Shown here piece by piece: positions 23,463 to 32,503 of a stretch of DNA of 64,000 nucleotides; the first letter of the stretch is position 1; each line of letters starts with the position of its first letter. The stretch covers positions 1 to 64,000 of the forward strand of contig JADJHJ010000015.1 in NCBI GenBank assembly GCA_016707605.1, in the 5' to 3' direction. The DNA comes from Candidatus Promineofilum glycogenicum (GTDB lineage Bacteria; Chloroflexota; Anaerolineae; Promineifilales; Promineifilaceae). Below the pieces are notes generated by a model that worked only from the letters and a program-made list of their open reading frames with translations, was not told the origin of the DNA and did not search any database. The position numbers and the translations under genes were made by a program.

Positions 23463-24668
23463 TCAGACTGTCTCGTTCTGGCGCTCGGCTTCCAGGCGGG
23501 TCAGCAGATGCTTGAGATAAGGCGCGTAGCCGGCCTGATCATAGAGCGCCAGGGCGGCCTCTTCCAGATCAAACGGTTCGACCAGCGAGCGAATGGCCTC
23601 CAGATAGGCCATGTCGCAGCGGACGACGCTCTCCTGATAGATGCGATCACCCTCCAGCGCCAGCAGTACCGGCGCGGTGGCCAGCGTGCGCCCCTTGAGC
23701 GTGCGCACGACGCCGCCGCGGCGGGCCAACACGATAATGGCGTTGATCATGTTGCGCGACGCTTCGGCATCCTCTTCACCGGGGTGGAGCACAGCCAGCC
23801 GGTCGACCAGATCGCGCCACTCGATGCTGTCCTGCTGTTGCAGCGTCTCGATTAGGTCTTTGAGAATGACCAACCGTGTGCGCGGCGGCACGATGCGCAA
23901 CTTTTGCTTCTTCAGCGCGCTGCGATAGCGCCGGAATAGCTCCGGACGTGGCGCTACCGGTTGCGCCGCGCGCCGCACGTAGGCAGTCGTGCCGTCCTTT
24001 TCGACGAGGAGGCGGCCGGGGTAGCGGCTGAGGAACTTGCTGAAGGAGGTGTCGGTGTACTGGAGGCGGCCGAACTGCCCGCCGCTCAGCTCGATCATCC
24101 GCTCCTTGACTACGCTGGCCCGCACGCGCTCATCGCCGACCAGCAGGCCGTCAATGGCCTTGGTCAGCAGCGCTTCGGCCTCGGCCTCGGTCAGCGGCGG
24201 CGCGGGCAGGAGGTCTTCGTAGTAGACGTACTCGTCGCAAAGTCCCATCAGGCTGTCGCTGGTCGTGTGCTTCAGGCCGATGCCGATGACGTGCTTGCCG
24301 CGGCGGCGCAGGGCGTGGATGAGGGGCAGGAAGTCGCGGTCACCGGTGACGAGGACGTAGGTGCTGTACTGCTGGCCATCGACGAGGGTATCCATCGTAT
24401 CGACGACCATGTACATGTCGATAAGGTTCTTGCCAAAGTTGTTGAGGGGCACGGCCGACTGCATGGTGAAGCCGGCGGTGGCGATGTCCTTCATCAACTT
24501 CTGGTCCTGGCGCAGATTGCCGGAGTAGGCGCGGCGCAGAACGACCCGGCCGCCGGTGCGCCGCTTGACGTCGTCGATGATCAGACTGACGTCAAAGTTG
24601 AGGTTGGCATCGCGCGCGCCGATTACGAGATTATCGAGGTCGAGAAAGATGGCGACGTCATTGGCCAT
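23463..24668 (-). CDS. NYN-domain (LabA-like) nuclease with C-terminal helical domains
   Basis: A 401-residue protein. Residues 1-160 form a PIN-like NYN domain with the acidic residues FLDLDNL (Asp 9, 11), NLIDMYMVVDTMD and LVTGDRDFLPL (near 105-115), the expected metal site for RNA cleavage. Residues 165-250 resemble an OST-HTH/LOTUS RNA-binding module (LLTKAIDGLLVGDERVRASV, then FLSRYPGRLLVEKDG). The remainder is helical and unassigned. An RNA turnover role is likely. It stands alone, converging on the PNPOx-like gene. Confidence 0.78.
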   Translation of the reverse strand: MANDVAIFLDLDNLVIGARDANLNFDVSLIIDDVKRRTGGRVVLRRAYSGNLRQDQKLMKDIATAGFTMQSAVPLNNFGKNLIDMYMVVDTMDTLVDGQQYSTYVLVTGDRDFLPLIHALRRRGKHVIGIGLKHTTSDSLMGLCDEYVYYEDLLPAPPLTEAEAEALLTKAIDGLLVGDERVRASVVKERMIELSGGQFGRLQYTDTSFSKFLSRYPGRLLVEKDGTTAYVRRAAQPVAPRPELFRRYRSALKKQKLRIVPPRTRLVILKDLIETLQQQDSIEWRDLVDRLAVLHPGEEDAEASRNMINAIIVLARRGGVVRTLKGRTLATAPVLLALEGDRIYQESVVRCDMAYLEAIRSLVEPFDLEEAALALYDQAGYAPYLKHLLTRLEAERQNETV

Positions 24669-24946
24669 ATGTGATCGATCCTGAAGGGCCAGAGAGTGCC
24701 GTCAGGCTGGCGGCTCGCTCCGCTAAACTATTACGCATTCTAGCCCATTCGGGTGAACTCGCAATGAGAAACAGAAGTCAAGCGCAGTTGTTCCGGGAAA
24801 CATAGACCGTGGGTGCTTTCACTTTGAGACAAGCCATTCGACTGAACGACGCAGTTGCGTGCCGTGGAACTAATGGTGACGCTGGTAGCGACAACGAGAA
24901 GGTGTGGCAGAAAGGCGCGACAAGGTGGCCCACAACTGTGCAGTAG
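24669..24946. other. Intergenic space with nothing recognised
   Basis: About 280 bases between the divergent NYN and methyltransferase genes. It is less GC-rich and lacks the usual palindromes. It must contain both promoters, but no convincing -35/-10 pair or operator can be named. Confidence 0.5.
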
Positions 24947-25843
24947 ATGTCCAATCCTATCCCCGTTTGCGACTACGAAGGCTCTGACTACCGCGCCCGC
25001 TTCTGGCAGAACCAGGGGCGCGACTACGAGGACGGCGCGGAGCGGGTCGCCCTGCGCCGCCTGCTGCCGCCGGCCGGCGACACGCTGCTCGACGTGGGCG
25101 CGGGCTTCGGCCGTCTGGCCAACGAGTACGCCGGCTATCGGCGCGTCGTCCTGTTCGACTACTCCCGCTCGCTGCTGCGCGAGGCGCGCCAACGTTGGGG
25201 CGACGACCCCCGCTTCTTCTTCGTCGCCGGCAACTGGTATGACCTGCCCTTTGTCGATGGTCTGTTCGAGACGCTCGTCCAGGTGCGCACCCTCCACCAC
25301 GCCGCCGACGCGCCGGCCCTCTTCGCCGAGCTGTCCCGCGTCTCCCGCGCCGATGCCGCCTACGTCCTCGAATTCGCCAACAAGCACAACCTGAAGGCGA
25401 TGCTGCGCTACCGCCTCGGCCGCCAGGCGTGGTCGCCCTTCGACCCGGAGCCGGTCGAGTTCGTTGCCCTTAACTACGACTTCCATCCCGACTGGATTCG
25501 CGCTCAACTTGTCGCCGCCGGCTTTGCCCCCGGCGACATGCTGGCCGTGTCCAGCTTCCGCCTCGGCCCGCTAAAGCGTCTGGCCCCCACGTCGCTGCTG
25601 GTCGCCCTCGACAGCGCCGTGCAGCCCACCGGCCGCTGGCAACAGCTATCGCCCAGCGTCTTTGTGCGCAGCCGCCTCGTCCGGCCGCAGCCGCTCGTCG
25701 TCGCCGGCGGCTTCTTCGCTTGCCCCACGTGCCATCTGCGCCTCGGCGAACCGGTCGACGGTCTGCTCGTTTGCGCCAACTCGGCCTGCGGGCGGCGCTG
25801 GCGCGTGGAGGATGGCGTCTATGACTTCAAGGAACCCGTCTGA
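24947..25843 (+). CDS. Class I SAM-dependent methyltransferase with C-terminal zinc ribbon
   Basis: A 298-residue protein. The SAM-binding motif I is LLDVGAGFGRLA (about 45-56), with VLFDYSRSLL (motif II region) and the conserved LVQVRTLHHAADAPALF. The C-terminal 45 residues carry CPTC (near 258) and CANSACGRRW (near 276), a Trm112-like zinc ribbon. The family resembles ubiquinone/lipid-type methyltransferases, but the substrate is unknown. The penicillin acylase gene starts inside its 3' end, so the two are probably translated from one message. Confidence 0.8.
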   Translation: MSNPIPVCDYEGSDYRARFWQNQGRDYEDGAERVALRRLLPPAGDTLLDVGAGFGRLANEYAGYRRVVLFDYSRSLLREARQRWGDDPRFFFVAGNWYDLPFVDGLFETLVQVRTLHHAADAPALFAELSRVSRADAAYVLEFANKHNLKAMLRYRLGRQAWSPFDPEPVEFVALNYDFHPDWIRAQLVAAGFAPGDMLAVSSFRLGPLKRLAPTSLLVALDSAVQPTGRWQQLSPSVFVRSRLVRPQPLVVAGGFFACPTCHLRLGEPVDGLLVCANSACGRRWRVEDGVYDFKEPV

Positions 25844-28280
25844 TCGCGGCGCGGGCCGCATGTGGCTGGCCCTGCCCATCGCCGCCGCCGCCGGCACGCT
25901 CGGTGCGACCGTGGCCGCCCGCCGCCTCATGCGCCGCCCCGTGCCCCGGCCCAACGGCCGCGCCGTCCTCGACGGCCTGCGCGCCCCGGTGGAGGTCATC
26001 CGTGACCAGTGGGGCGTGCCCCACATCTACGCCGCCAATAACGACGACCTCTTCTTCGCCCAGGGCTTTGTGCAGGCCCAGGATCGCCTCTTCCAGATGG
26101 ACCTCAACCGCCGGCTGGGGCTGGGCCGGCTGGCCGAAGTCACCGGCCCGCTGGGCGTGGCCTTCGACAAGTTCGCCCGCACCCTGGCCTGGCCGCGGGC
26201 GGCGCAGGCCCAGATAGACGGCAGCGACGCCACCACCCGCGCCGCCATCGATGCCTACAGCGCCGGTGTCAACGCCTTCATCGCCGCCGGCCCGCTGCCG
26301 GCCGAGTTCCGCGTCCTGGCCTATCGCCCCGAGCCGTGGGACGCGCTGAGCACCAGCGCCTGGGGCACGGTGCTGGCCTGGGGGCTGTCGTGCAACTGGG
26401 AGACGGAGCTGCTGCGCGCCTGGCTGCTGGACGAACTCGGCCCGGAGCGCGCCGCCGACATGACCCCCGTCTACCGCCCCGACTACGCCACGACGCTGCC
26501 CGATGAGCGCGTCGGCCGCCGCCTGGCCGAAGGGCTGATCGGCGCTTTCCGCGAGACGGTGGCCCACGGCCCGGTCGGCCTGCCCCTCGTCGGCCAGAGT
26601 CTGGGCAGCAATAACTGGGTCGTCAGCGGCGCGCGCACGGAGAGCGGCCGGCCGCAACTGGCCAACGACCCCCACCTGCCGCCCGTCTTCCCGACCATCT
26701 GGTACGCCTGCCACCTGGACGGCGGCGACTACCACGTGGCCGGCTTCACCCTGCCCGGCGTGCCCGGCATCATCATCGGCCATAACGACCATTGCGCCTG
26801 GGGCATTACCAACGCCTTCCCCGACATCCAGGACGTCTACATCGAGCGCTTTCACCCCGACGACCCGACGCGCTACGAAGTCAACGGCGAGTGGCAGGCG
26901 GCCGAGGTCGCGCAGGAGGCGATTCACGTCCGCGGCCTGCGTGACGTGGTGCTGGCCGTGCGCACCACGCGCCACGGCCCCGTCTTCTCCGACCTGTTGC
27001 CCGGCGACCACGCCGACCTGAGCTACGACTGGACGCTCTTCCGGCCCGGCAGCCATCTGCGCGCCGTGCTGGCTACCAATCGCGCCGCCGACTGGCCCAG
27101 CTTCCGCGAGGCGCTGCGCCACTGGTCCTTCCCCAGCCAGAACATCGTCTACGCCGACACGAGCGACGCCATCGCCTACGTGATGCCCGGCCTTGTCCCG
27201 CGGCGGCGCAAGGGGGATGGCCTGACCCCCGTGCCCGGCTGGAACGACGACTTCGCCTGGGATGGCTTCATCCCGTTCGAGGAACTGCCATGTTATGTCA
27301 ACCCACCGGAAGGGTTCATCGCCACGGCCAACAACTGCATGGCCGGCGACAGCTACCCTTACCTGCTGACCGGCGAGTGGCTGACCGACTACCGCGTCCG
27401 GCGCATCCGCGAACTGCTGGCCGAGCGGCCGAAGCTGACCCTCGATGACCATCGCCGCATCCAGACCGAGTCCGTCTCGCTGATGGCGCGGCGCTTTGTG
27501 GCTGCGGCGCTGCCGGTGGTCGATGACGCGGCGACCGACGCCGGCCTGCGCGACGCCGTCGAACGGCTGGCGGCGTGGGACGGCGACATGGCCGAAGATA
27601 GCGTGGCCGCCTCGCTCCACTTCGGCTGGCTGGTGCACTTCACCCGCGCCGCCGTCGCCCAGGCCGTCGGCCCGCAGCGCGCGGCGACGCTGCTGGCCCG
27701 CGGCGAGCAGACCGGCTTCCCGTTCATGCCCTTCTACGAGATCGGCTACGAGCTGGCCCTGCGCTGGCTGGAAGGGGCGCAAGGGCTGGCCGGCTGCGAG
27801 CCGCCGCCGGCGTGGGTCGGCGACGTGCGCCCGCTGCTGCTGCCCGCCCTGCGCCAGACGTTAACCGTGCTGAACGATCACTTCGGGCCAGACCCGGCCG
27901 AGTGGCGCTGGGGGCGGCTGCATCGCGTCGCCTTCCAGCACGAGATGACGCGGCTGCCGGGCATCGGCCGCCTGTGGAAGCCGCTGACCATCTCCGCCCC
28001 CGGCGACGGTTACACCATCAACCAGAGCGATCTGTCGCCCCACTTCCCGCCCGACCCGGCGACGATCATCGCCAGTTGCCGGCTCATCGTCGACGTCGGC
28101 GCGTGGGACGAGTGCCAGGCGGCGCTGCCCGGCGGCCAGTCGGGCCACCCGGCCAGCCCCCACTACCGCGACCGGCTGGCGGAGTGGCGCGAGGGGCGAT
28201 ACTTCCCGCTGCTCTTCGCCCGCCCGCGCGTCCTGGCCGCCGCCGCCGGCACGTGGCGGCTCGAGCCTGGGGGCGAATAG
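25821..28280 (+). CDS. Penicillin acylase family (Ntn hydrolase) protein
   Basis: An 819-residue N-terminal-nucleophile amidohydrolase precursor that should self-cleave into two subunits. The nucleophile Ser is in SLGSNNWVVSG (near residue 260), followed by the typical LANDPHLPPVFP. The N terminus has a hydrophobic stretch (LALPIAAAAGTLGATVAA) that may be an export signal or anchor. VIRDQWGVPHIYAANNDDLF near 55 is the alpha-subunit signature. Penicillin acylases and acyl-homoserine-lactone acylases share this family; the substrate is unknown. The ATG at 25821 is preferred because GGAGG lies nine bases before it. It overlaps the methyltransferase gene by 23 bases. Confidence 0.87.
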   Translation: MTSRNPSDRGAGRMWLALPIAAAAGTLGATVAARRLMRRPVPRPNGRAVLDGLRAPVEVIRDQWGVPHIYAANNDDLFFAQGFVQAQDRLFQMDLNRRLGLGRLAEVTGPLGVAFDKFARTLAWPRAAQAQIDGSDATTRAAIDAYSAGVNAFIAAGPLPAEFRVLAYRPEPWDALSTSAWGTVLAWGLSCNWETELLRAWLLDELGPERAADMTPVYRPDYATTLPDERVGRRLAEGLIGAFRETVAHGPVGLPLVGQSLGSNNWVVSGARTESGRPQLANDPHLPPVFPTIWYACHLDGGDYHVAGFTLPGVPGIIIGHNDHCAWGITNAFPDIQDVYIERFHPDDPTRYEVNGEWQAAEVAQEAIHVRGLRDVVLAVRTTRHGPVFSDLLPGDHADLSYDWTLFRPGSHLRAVLATNRAADWPSFREALRHWSFPSQNIVYADTSDAIAYVMPGLVPRRRKGDGLTPVPGWNDDFAWDGFIPFEELPCYVNPPEGFIATANNCMAGDSYPYLLTGEWLTDYRVRRIRELLAERPKLTLDDHRRIQTESVSLMARRFVAAALPVVDDAATDAGLRDAVERLAAWDGDMAEDSVAASLHFGWLVHFTRAAVAQAVGPQRAATLLARGEQTGFPFMPFYEIGYELALRWLEGAQGLAGCEPPPAWVGDVRPLLLPALRQTLTVLNDHFGPDPAEWRWGRLHRVAFQHEMTRLPGIGRLWKPLTISAPGDGYTINQSDLSPHFPPDPATIIASCRLIVDVGAWDECQAALPGGQSGHPASPHYRDRLAEWREGRYFPLLFARPRVLAAAAGTWRLEPGGE

Positions 28281-28365
28281 CTCACGCAAAGGCGCAAAGA
28301 AGCAAAGGCGCAAAGAAAGAAAGCTGGCTCTTTTCTTCCTTTGCCCTTTAGCGCCTTTGCGTGAG
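28281..28365. repeat. Inverted repeat family A
   Basis: CTCACGCAAAGGCGCAAAGA follows the acylase stop directly and is mirrored by GCGCCTTTGCGTGAG. A likely terminator hairpin between acylase and plsC. Confidence 0.85.
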
Positions 28366-28409
28366 CACTTCTTTACCGACCCCACTCCTTGCTCTACAAT
28401 ACGTCACCC

Positions 28410-29147
28410 ATGAGCAAGCACACCTTTCTGCGCCTCGTGCGCGCCGTCGCCCGCTTTGTTTTGCGCCTCATCGCCCGGATCGAGATCATCGGCAGCATTA
28501 ACCACCAGGCCGGTGGCTTCATCATCACCGGCAACCACGTCGGCCGCCTGGAAGCGTTCCTGGTCATCCTGCTGGCCGAGCGCGACGACGTGGTGCTCAT
28601 CCTGGCCGAGAAGTACAAGAAGTACGCCTTCTGGCGCTACGTGGCCCGCAAGGTGGATGGCATCTGGATCAACCGCTTCGACGCCGACTTCGCCGCCCTG
28701 CGTGTGGTGCTGAAGCGCCTGCAAAACGGCGAAGTGCTGGCCGTGGCCCCGGAGGGCACGCGCAGCCCGACCGAGGCCCTGTTGCCCGGCCGCCCCGGCG
28801 CGGCCTATCTGGCGGCCAAGTCGGGCCTGCCCATCATCCCCATCGGCGTCACCGGCACCGAAGACCGCGTCGTCAAGCACCGGCTGAAGCGGCTGCAACG
28901 GCTGGACATTACCGCCCGCGTCGGCACGCCCTACCACCTGCCGCCCATGCCCAAAGCCGGCCGCGACGCCTGGCTGGCGGCGCAGACGGACGAGATCATG
29001 TGCCAGATCGCCGCCCTGCTGCCGCCCGACCACCGCGGCGTCTATGCCGACCACCCGCGGCTGCACGCGCTGTTGCTGGAGCGGGGTAGCCCGTTCGCGG
29101 AGGATCAGGCGCACGGCATCGCCGCTCCCGCACCGGCGTCGGTCTAA
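28410..29147 (+). CDS. PlsC-like 1-acylglycerol-3-phosphate acyltransferase
   Basis: A 245-residue membrane-associated acyltransferase that would add the second acyl chain to lysophosphatidate. Motif 1 is NHVGRLEA (about 49-56), where the usual NHxxxxD reads with Glu in place of Asp. Motif 3 is PEGTRSPTEALLPG (near 121) and motif 4 is LPIIPIGVTGTE. N-terminal residues 1-30 form an amphipathic anchor. TACAAT at 28395-28400 lies nine bases before the ATG. The Asp-to-Glu change occurs in some related acyltransferases and may not abolish activity. Confidence 0.83.
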   Translation: MSKHTFLRLVRAVARFVLRLIARIEIIGSINHQAGGFIITGNHVGRLEAFLVILLAERDDVVLILAEKYKKYAFWRYVARKVDGIWINRFDADFAALRVVLKRLQNGEVLAVAPEGTRSPTEALLPGRPGAAYLAAKSGLPIIPIGVTGTEDRVVKHRLKRLQRLDITARVGTPYHLPPMPKAGRDAWLAAQTDEIMCQIAALLPPDHRGVYADHPRLHALLLERGSPFAEDQAHGIAAPAPASV

Positions 29148-29175
29148 TGGCTGGAGCGCGAAGGTGAATAAGCCT

Positions 29176-30012
29176 ATGGAATACATCAACCAGTTCCTGC
29201 ACGGCGATTGTCTGGAAGTGCTGCAACGTATTCCCGACGCGACGGTCGATCTCATTTTGACCTCGCCGCCCTATGCCGACCAGCGCAAGAACGTTTATGG
29301 CGGCGTTCATCCCGACCACTACGTTGATTGGTTCATGCCCCGTGCCGCTGAGTTCCACCGCGTGCTGAAGCCCACCGGCTCATTCATCCTGAACATCAAG
29401 GAACGCGTCGTCAACGGCGAGCGCCACACCTACGTCCTCGAACTCATTCTGGAGATGAGACGACAGGGCTGGCTGTGGACCGAGGAGTACCTGTGGCACA
29501 AGAAGAACTCCCACCCCGGCAAGTGGCCCAACCGTTTCCGCGACAACTGGGAGCGTCTGCTGCACTTCACCAAGAGCAAGCAGTTCAAGATGTTCCAGGA
29601 CGCGGTGATGGTTCCTGTGGGCGATTGGGCCGAGTCGCGGCTGAAAAACTTGAGCGAGACGGACAAGCGGCGCGACAACTCGCGTGTCGGCAGCGGTTTT
29701 GGCAAGAACATCTCCAACTGGGTCGGCCGCGATATGGTCTATCCCAACAACGTGCTCCACATGGCCACGGAGTGCTACAACCGCGGCCACGCGGCCACGT
29801 TTCCCATCGCGCTGCCCACCTGGTTTATCAAGCTCATGACCGAAAAAGGCGATACCGTTCTCGATCCCTTCGCCGGTTCCGGTACAACCTGCGTGGCCGC
29901 TAAGCAGACTGGCCGGCAGTGGATCGGCATTGACGCCGAGGAGTCATTTGTGAAGCTGGCTCAGGAGCGAATCGAAAAAGTAGCGGCGTATCAAGAAACA
30001 CTCTGGGGATAG
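29176..30012 (+). CDS. Type II DNA methyltransferase (beta class, probably N4-cytosine)
   Basis: A 278-residue DNA methyltransferase. Catalytic motif IV, TSPPY at 29-33, comes before SAM-binding motif I, DPFAGSGT at 230-237, which is the beta-class order. A Ser-Pro-Pro-Tyr motif favours N4-cytosine over N6-adenine. It protects host DNA from the endonuclease encoded four bases downstream. The ATG at 29176 is chosen because MEYINQFLHGDCLEVL is the family's start. Base composition is visibly less GC-rich than the flanking plsC and murE genes, which suggests acquisition by transfer. Confidence 0.9.
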   Translation: MEYINQFLHGDCLEVLQRIPDATVDLILTSPPYADQRKNVYGGVHPDHYVDWFMPRAAEFHRVLKPTGSFILNIKERVVNGERHTYVLELILEMRRQGWLWTEEYLWHKKNSHPGKWPNRFRDNWERLLHFTKSKQFKMFQDAVMVPVGDWAESRLKNLSETDKRRDNSRVGSGFGKNISNWVGRDMVYPNNVLHMATECYNRGHAATFPIALPTWFIKLMTEKGDTVLDPFAGSGTTCVAAKQTGRQWIGIDAEESFVKLAQERIEKVAAYQETLWG

Positions 30013-30016
30013 CATC

Positions 30017-30778
30017 GTGAACCCTATTGACCTTGGAGAAATCGCGGTCTACGTCAATGAGAACATCGATTTGTTCCACGCGCGCCGGTTGCGGTGCATT
30101 CAACAATTGAAGCTGTCCAATTTGGTCAGCAAAAACCCTTATCTCTTCCGCGCCAAGAACATGACCAAGGCGTCGGAGCTTGTCGAAGAGACAATGGCGG
30201 CCTTCCTCTCATCATCGGAGGAGAAAGATTTCGGTGATTTCCTGGAAGGGTTGGCGATCTTTGTTGCCTCGAAAGCATTAGATGGGCGTAAGTCTGCCAG
30301 TCCGGGTATCGACCTTGAACTGGTCCGCGATGGGATTCACTATGTGATCAGCATCAAGTCGGGAACCAATTGGGGCAACTCATCGCAGCAGGCGAAGCTA
30401 GCAGACGATTTCAACAAAGCGCTGATACGATTACGGCAAGGTCGCGTTCATGCTGACGCTGTTTTAGGCAGCTGCTATGGCAAGGTCAAGACAGGTCGGA
30501 ATCTACAGCACGGTTACTTAAAGCTGGCTGGTCAGAACTTCTGGACGTTTATCTCCGGCGATAAGGAACTGTATCGCGAGATCATCGAACCGATCGGCTA
30601 TCGCGCTAAAGAGCATAACGACGCCTATATTCAGCAGCGTGATGCCTTGGTAAACCTGCTGACCATGCAGTTCATTGAGCGATTCTGTGACGAGACAGGT
30701 GCGATCGATTGGCCCAGAGTCGTGGATGCGAACTCCGGCAACTATGACCTGGATAAGCACATGCTCGATATGCCGTAA
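30017..30778 (+). CDS. Type II restriction endonuclease (PmeII-like, PD-(D/E)xK fold)
   Basis: A 253-residue endonuclease. The active-site core is GIDLEL with Asp99, then ISIKSGTNWGNSSQ with Lys114, a Ser-x-Lys variant of the D-x(n)-ExK site. The flanking LFRAKNMTKASELV, FGDFLEGLAIFVAS and QNFWTFISGDKELYREIIEPIGY segments match the PmeII-type family as I recall it. It cleaves unmethylated foreign DNA; the recognition sequence cannot be read from sequence. Its start is four bases after the methyltransferase stop, and the murE-like gene starts three bases after its own stop. AT-rich compared with neighbours. Confidence 0.85.
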   Translation: MNPIDLGEIAVYVNENIDLFHARRLRCIQQLKLSNLVSKNPYLFRAKNMTKASELVEETMAAFLSSSEEKDFGDFLEGLAIFVASKALDGRKSASPGIDLELVRDGIHYVISIKSGTNWGNSSQQAKLADDFNKALIRLRQGRVHADAVLGSCYGKVKTGRNLQHGYLKLAGQNFWTFISGDKELYREIIEPIGYRAKEHNDAYIQQRDALVNLLTMQFIERFCDETGAIDWPRVVDANSGNYDLDKHMLDMP

Positions 30779-30781
30779 GCC

Positions 30782-32503
30782 ATGCCTCTTGCTCGTTCGC
30801 TCTTAACTCTGCTTTCGGCTTGGCAAGCCGCCGTCGCCGGCACGAATCACCCCCCGCCCCCCGCCTACACCGGCCCCGACGCCCCCCTGACCGGCTTCAC
30901 CGAGAAGACGAGCGAGGTCGCGCCGGGCATGGCCTTTGTCGCCCGGGTGCGCACCGGCAGCGACGGCCACCCCTATATCGCCCAGGCCATCGAGCGCGGC
31001 GCGAGCCTCATCCTGGCCCAGCATCCGGCCGAGGTGGTCGGCGTGGTCGTGCCGCCGGGCGTCGGCTACCTGACCGTGCCCGACACGGCCGAGGCGCTGG
31101 CCTGGCTCTCGGCCGCCTGGGAGGGCTTCCCCAGCCAGAGCCTCGTCGTCATCGGCATCACCGGCACCGACGGCAAGACCAGCACGGCCAACATCCTGTT
31201 CAGCATCCTGCGCGCCGCCGGCCTCCGCGCCGGGCTGCTCAGCACCATCCGCGCCGTCATCGGCGACGAGGAGGAGCCGCTGGCGCTGCACGTGACCACG
31301 CCCGAAGCGCCGGTCGTCCAGCGCTATCTGCGCCGCATGGTCGAGGCCGGGCTGACCCACGTCGTCGTCGAGGCCACGTCCCACGCCCTGGCCCAGAGCC
31401 GCGTGGCCGCCGTCGCCTTCGACGCCGCCGTCGTCACCAACATCACCCACGAACACCTCGACTACCACGGCAGCGCCGACGCCTACTTCGCCGCCAAGCG
31501 CCGTCTGTTCGAGTCTCTTTTCGATGATCCCATCCGCGACCCCTCGGCCAACGCGCTCAAGGCAGCGACGTGGCCGACGGCCATCCTCAACCGCGACGAT
31601 AGCTCCTACGCCCCGCTGTCCGCCTTCCTTGCCGGGCAACCGGTGGACGTGCGCACCTATGCCCTCTCGTCCGGCGATGTCGTCCCCGACGCCTGGGCCG
31701 ATGGGGTGGTCTATGGGCCGGGCGAGACGAGACTGACGCTGCATCTGGCCGGCCACGCGCCACGGCCGGTGGCCACGACGCTGGTCGGCGCGTTCAACGT
31801 CTACAACATGCTGGCCGCCGGCGCGACGGCGGCGGCGCTGGGCATCGCCCCGGACGACATCCGCGCCGGGCTGGAAGCAGTGCGCGGCCTGAGCGGCCGC
31901 ATGGAGCGCATCGACCGCGGCCAGCCCTTCCTGGTGATCGTCGACTTCGCCCACACGCCGAATGCGCTGGCGAGGGCCATTCGTGCTGCGCGAGATATGG
32001 TGTCTAAGGGGGCTGGGGAGCTGGGGAGCAGGAGGGCAGGGGAGAAAGAGCCATCGGCTCCCCCGCTCCCCTGCTCCCCAGCTCCCCTGCTGCCCCGCGT
32101 CATCGCCGTCTTCGGCAGCGCCGGCAAGCGCGACGTGGCCAAGCGGCGGCTGATGGCCGAGATCAGCGCCCGCGACGCCGACTTGACCGTGCTGACGGCC
32201 GAAGACCCACGCACCGAGTCGCTTGACGCCATCCTGAGCATGATGGCCGAGGCGGCCACGGCCGCCGGCGGCATCGAGGGCCAGACGTTCTGGCGCGTGG
32301 CCGACCGCGGCCGGGCGATCTACTTCGCCCTGACGCTGGCCCGGCCAGGCGACGTGGTACTGCTATGTGGCAAGGGGCATGAGCAGTCGATGGCCTTCGG
32401 CGTGACGGAGTACCCGTGGGACGACCGGCAGGCGGCCGAGGCGGCGCTGGAGGCGTTTATGGCCGGGCGGCCGATGGTCAATCTAGGTCTGCCAACGTTT
32501 TAG
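30782..32503 (+). CDS. murE: MurE-like Mur ligase with an in-frame repeat insertion
   Basis: A 573-residue ATP-dependent amide ligase of peptidoglycan precursor synthesis, adding the third residue to UDP-MurNAc-dipeptide. The ATP loop is GITGTDGKTSTANILF (about 124-139); EATSHAL and THEHLDYHG follow, with HTPNALARAIRA in domain 3. FGSAGKRDVAKR is the typical block that follows. Between VDFAHTPN... and FGSAG, about 30 residues (KGAGELGSRRAGEKEPS onward) are encoded by a family E palindrome at 32009-32096, inserted without frame change. It would form an extra loop in domain 3. The DNP-type amino-acid motif is not clear, so the added residue is unknown. Confidence 0.87.
   Translation: MPLARSLLTLLSAWQAAVAGTNHPPPPAYTGPDAPLTGFTEKTSEVAPGMAFVARVRTGSDGHPYIAQAIERGASLILAQHPAEVVGVVVPPGVGYLTVPDTAEALAWLSAAWEGFPSQSLVVIGITGTDGKTSTANILFSILRAAGLRAGLLSTIRAVIGDEEEPLALHVTTPEAPVVQRYLRRMVEAGLTHVVVEATSHALAQSRVAAVAFDAAVVTNITHEHLDYHGSADAYFAAKRRLFESLFDDPIRDPSANALKAATWPTAILNRDDSSYAPLSAFLAGQPVDVRTYALSSGDVVPDAWADGVVYGPGETRLTLHLAGHAPRPVATTLVGAFNVYNMLAAGATAAALGIAPDDIRAGLEAVRGLSGRMERIDRGQPFLVIVDFAHTPNALARAIRAARDMVSKGAGELGSRRAGEKEPSAPPLPCSPAPLLPRVIAVFGSAGKRDVAKRRLMAEISARDADLTVLTAEDPRTESLDAILSMMAEAATAAGGIEGQTFWRVADRGRAIYFALTLARPGDVVLLCGKGHEQSMAFGVTEYPWDDRQAAEAALEAFMAGRPMVNLGLPTF
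32009..32096. repeat. Family E palindrome inserted in frame within murE
   Basis: GGGGAGCTGGGGAGCAGG and GGGCAGGGGAG are mirrored by CTCCCCCGCTCCCCTGC and CTCCCCAGCTCCCCTGC. The insertion length is a multiple of three and no stop is introduced. Confidence 0.85.

Noticed and set aside
25827..27782. 651-codon minus-strand frame within penicillin acylase
   Set aside because: It is antisense to an intact Ntn hydrolase and shows no domain; composition is typical of a shadow frame.
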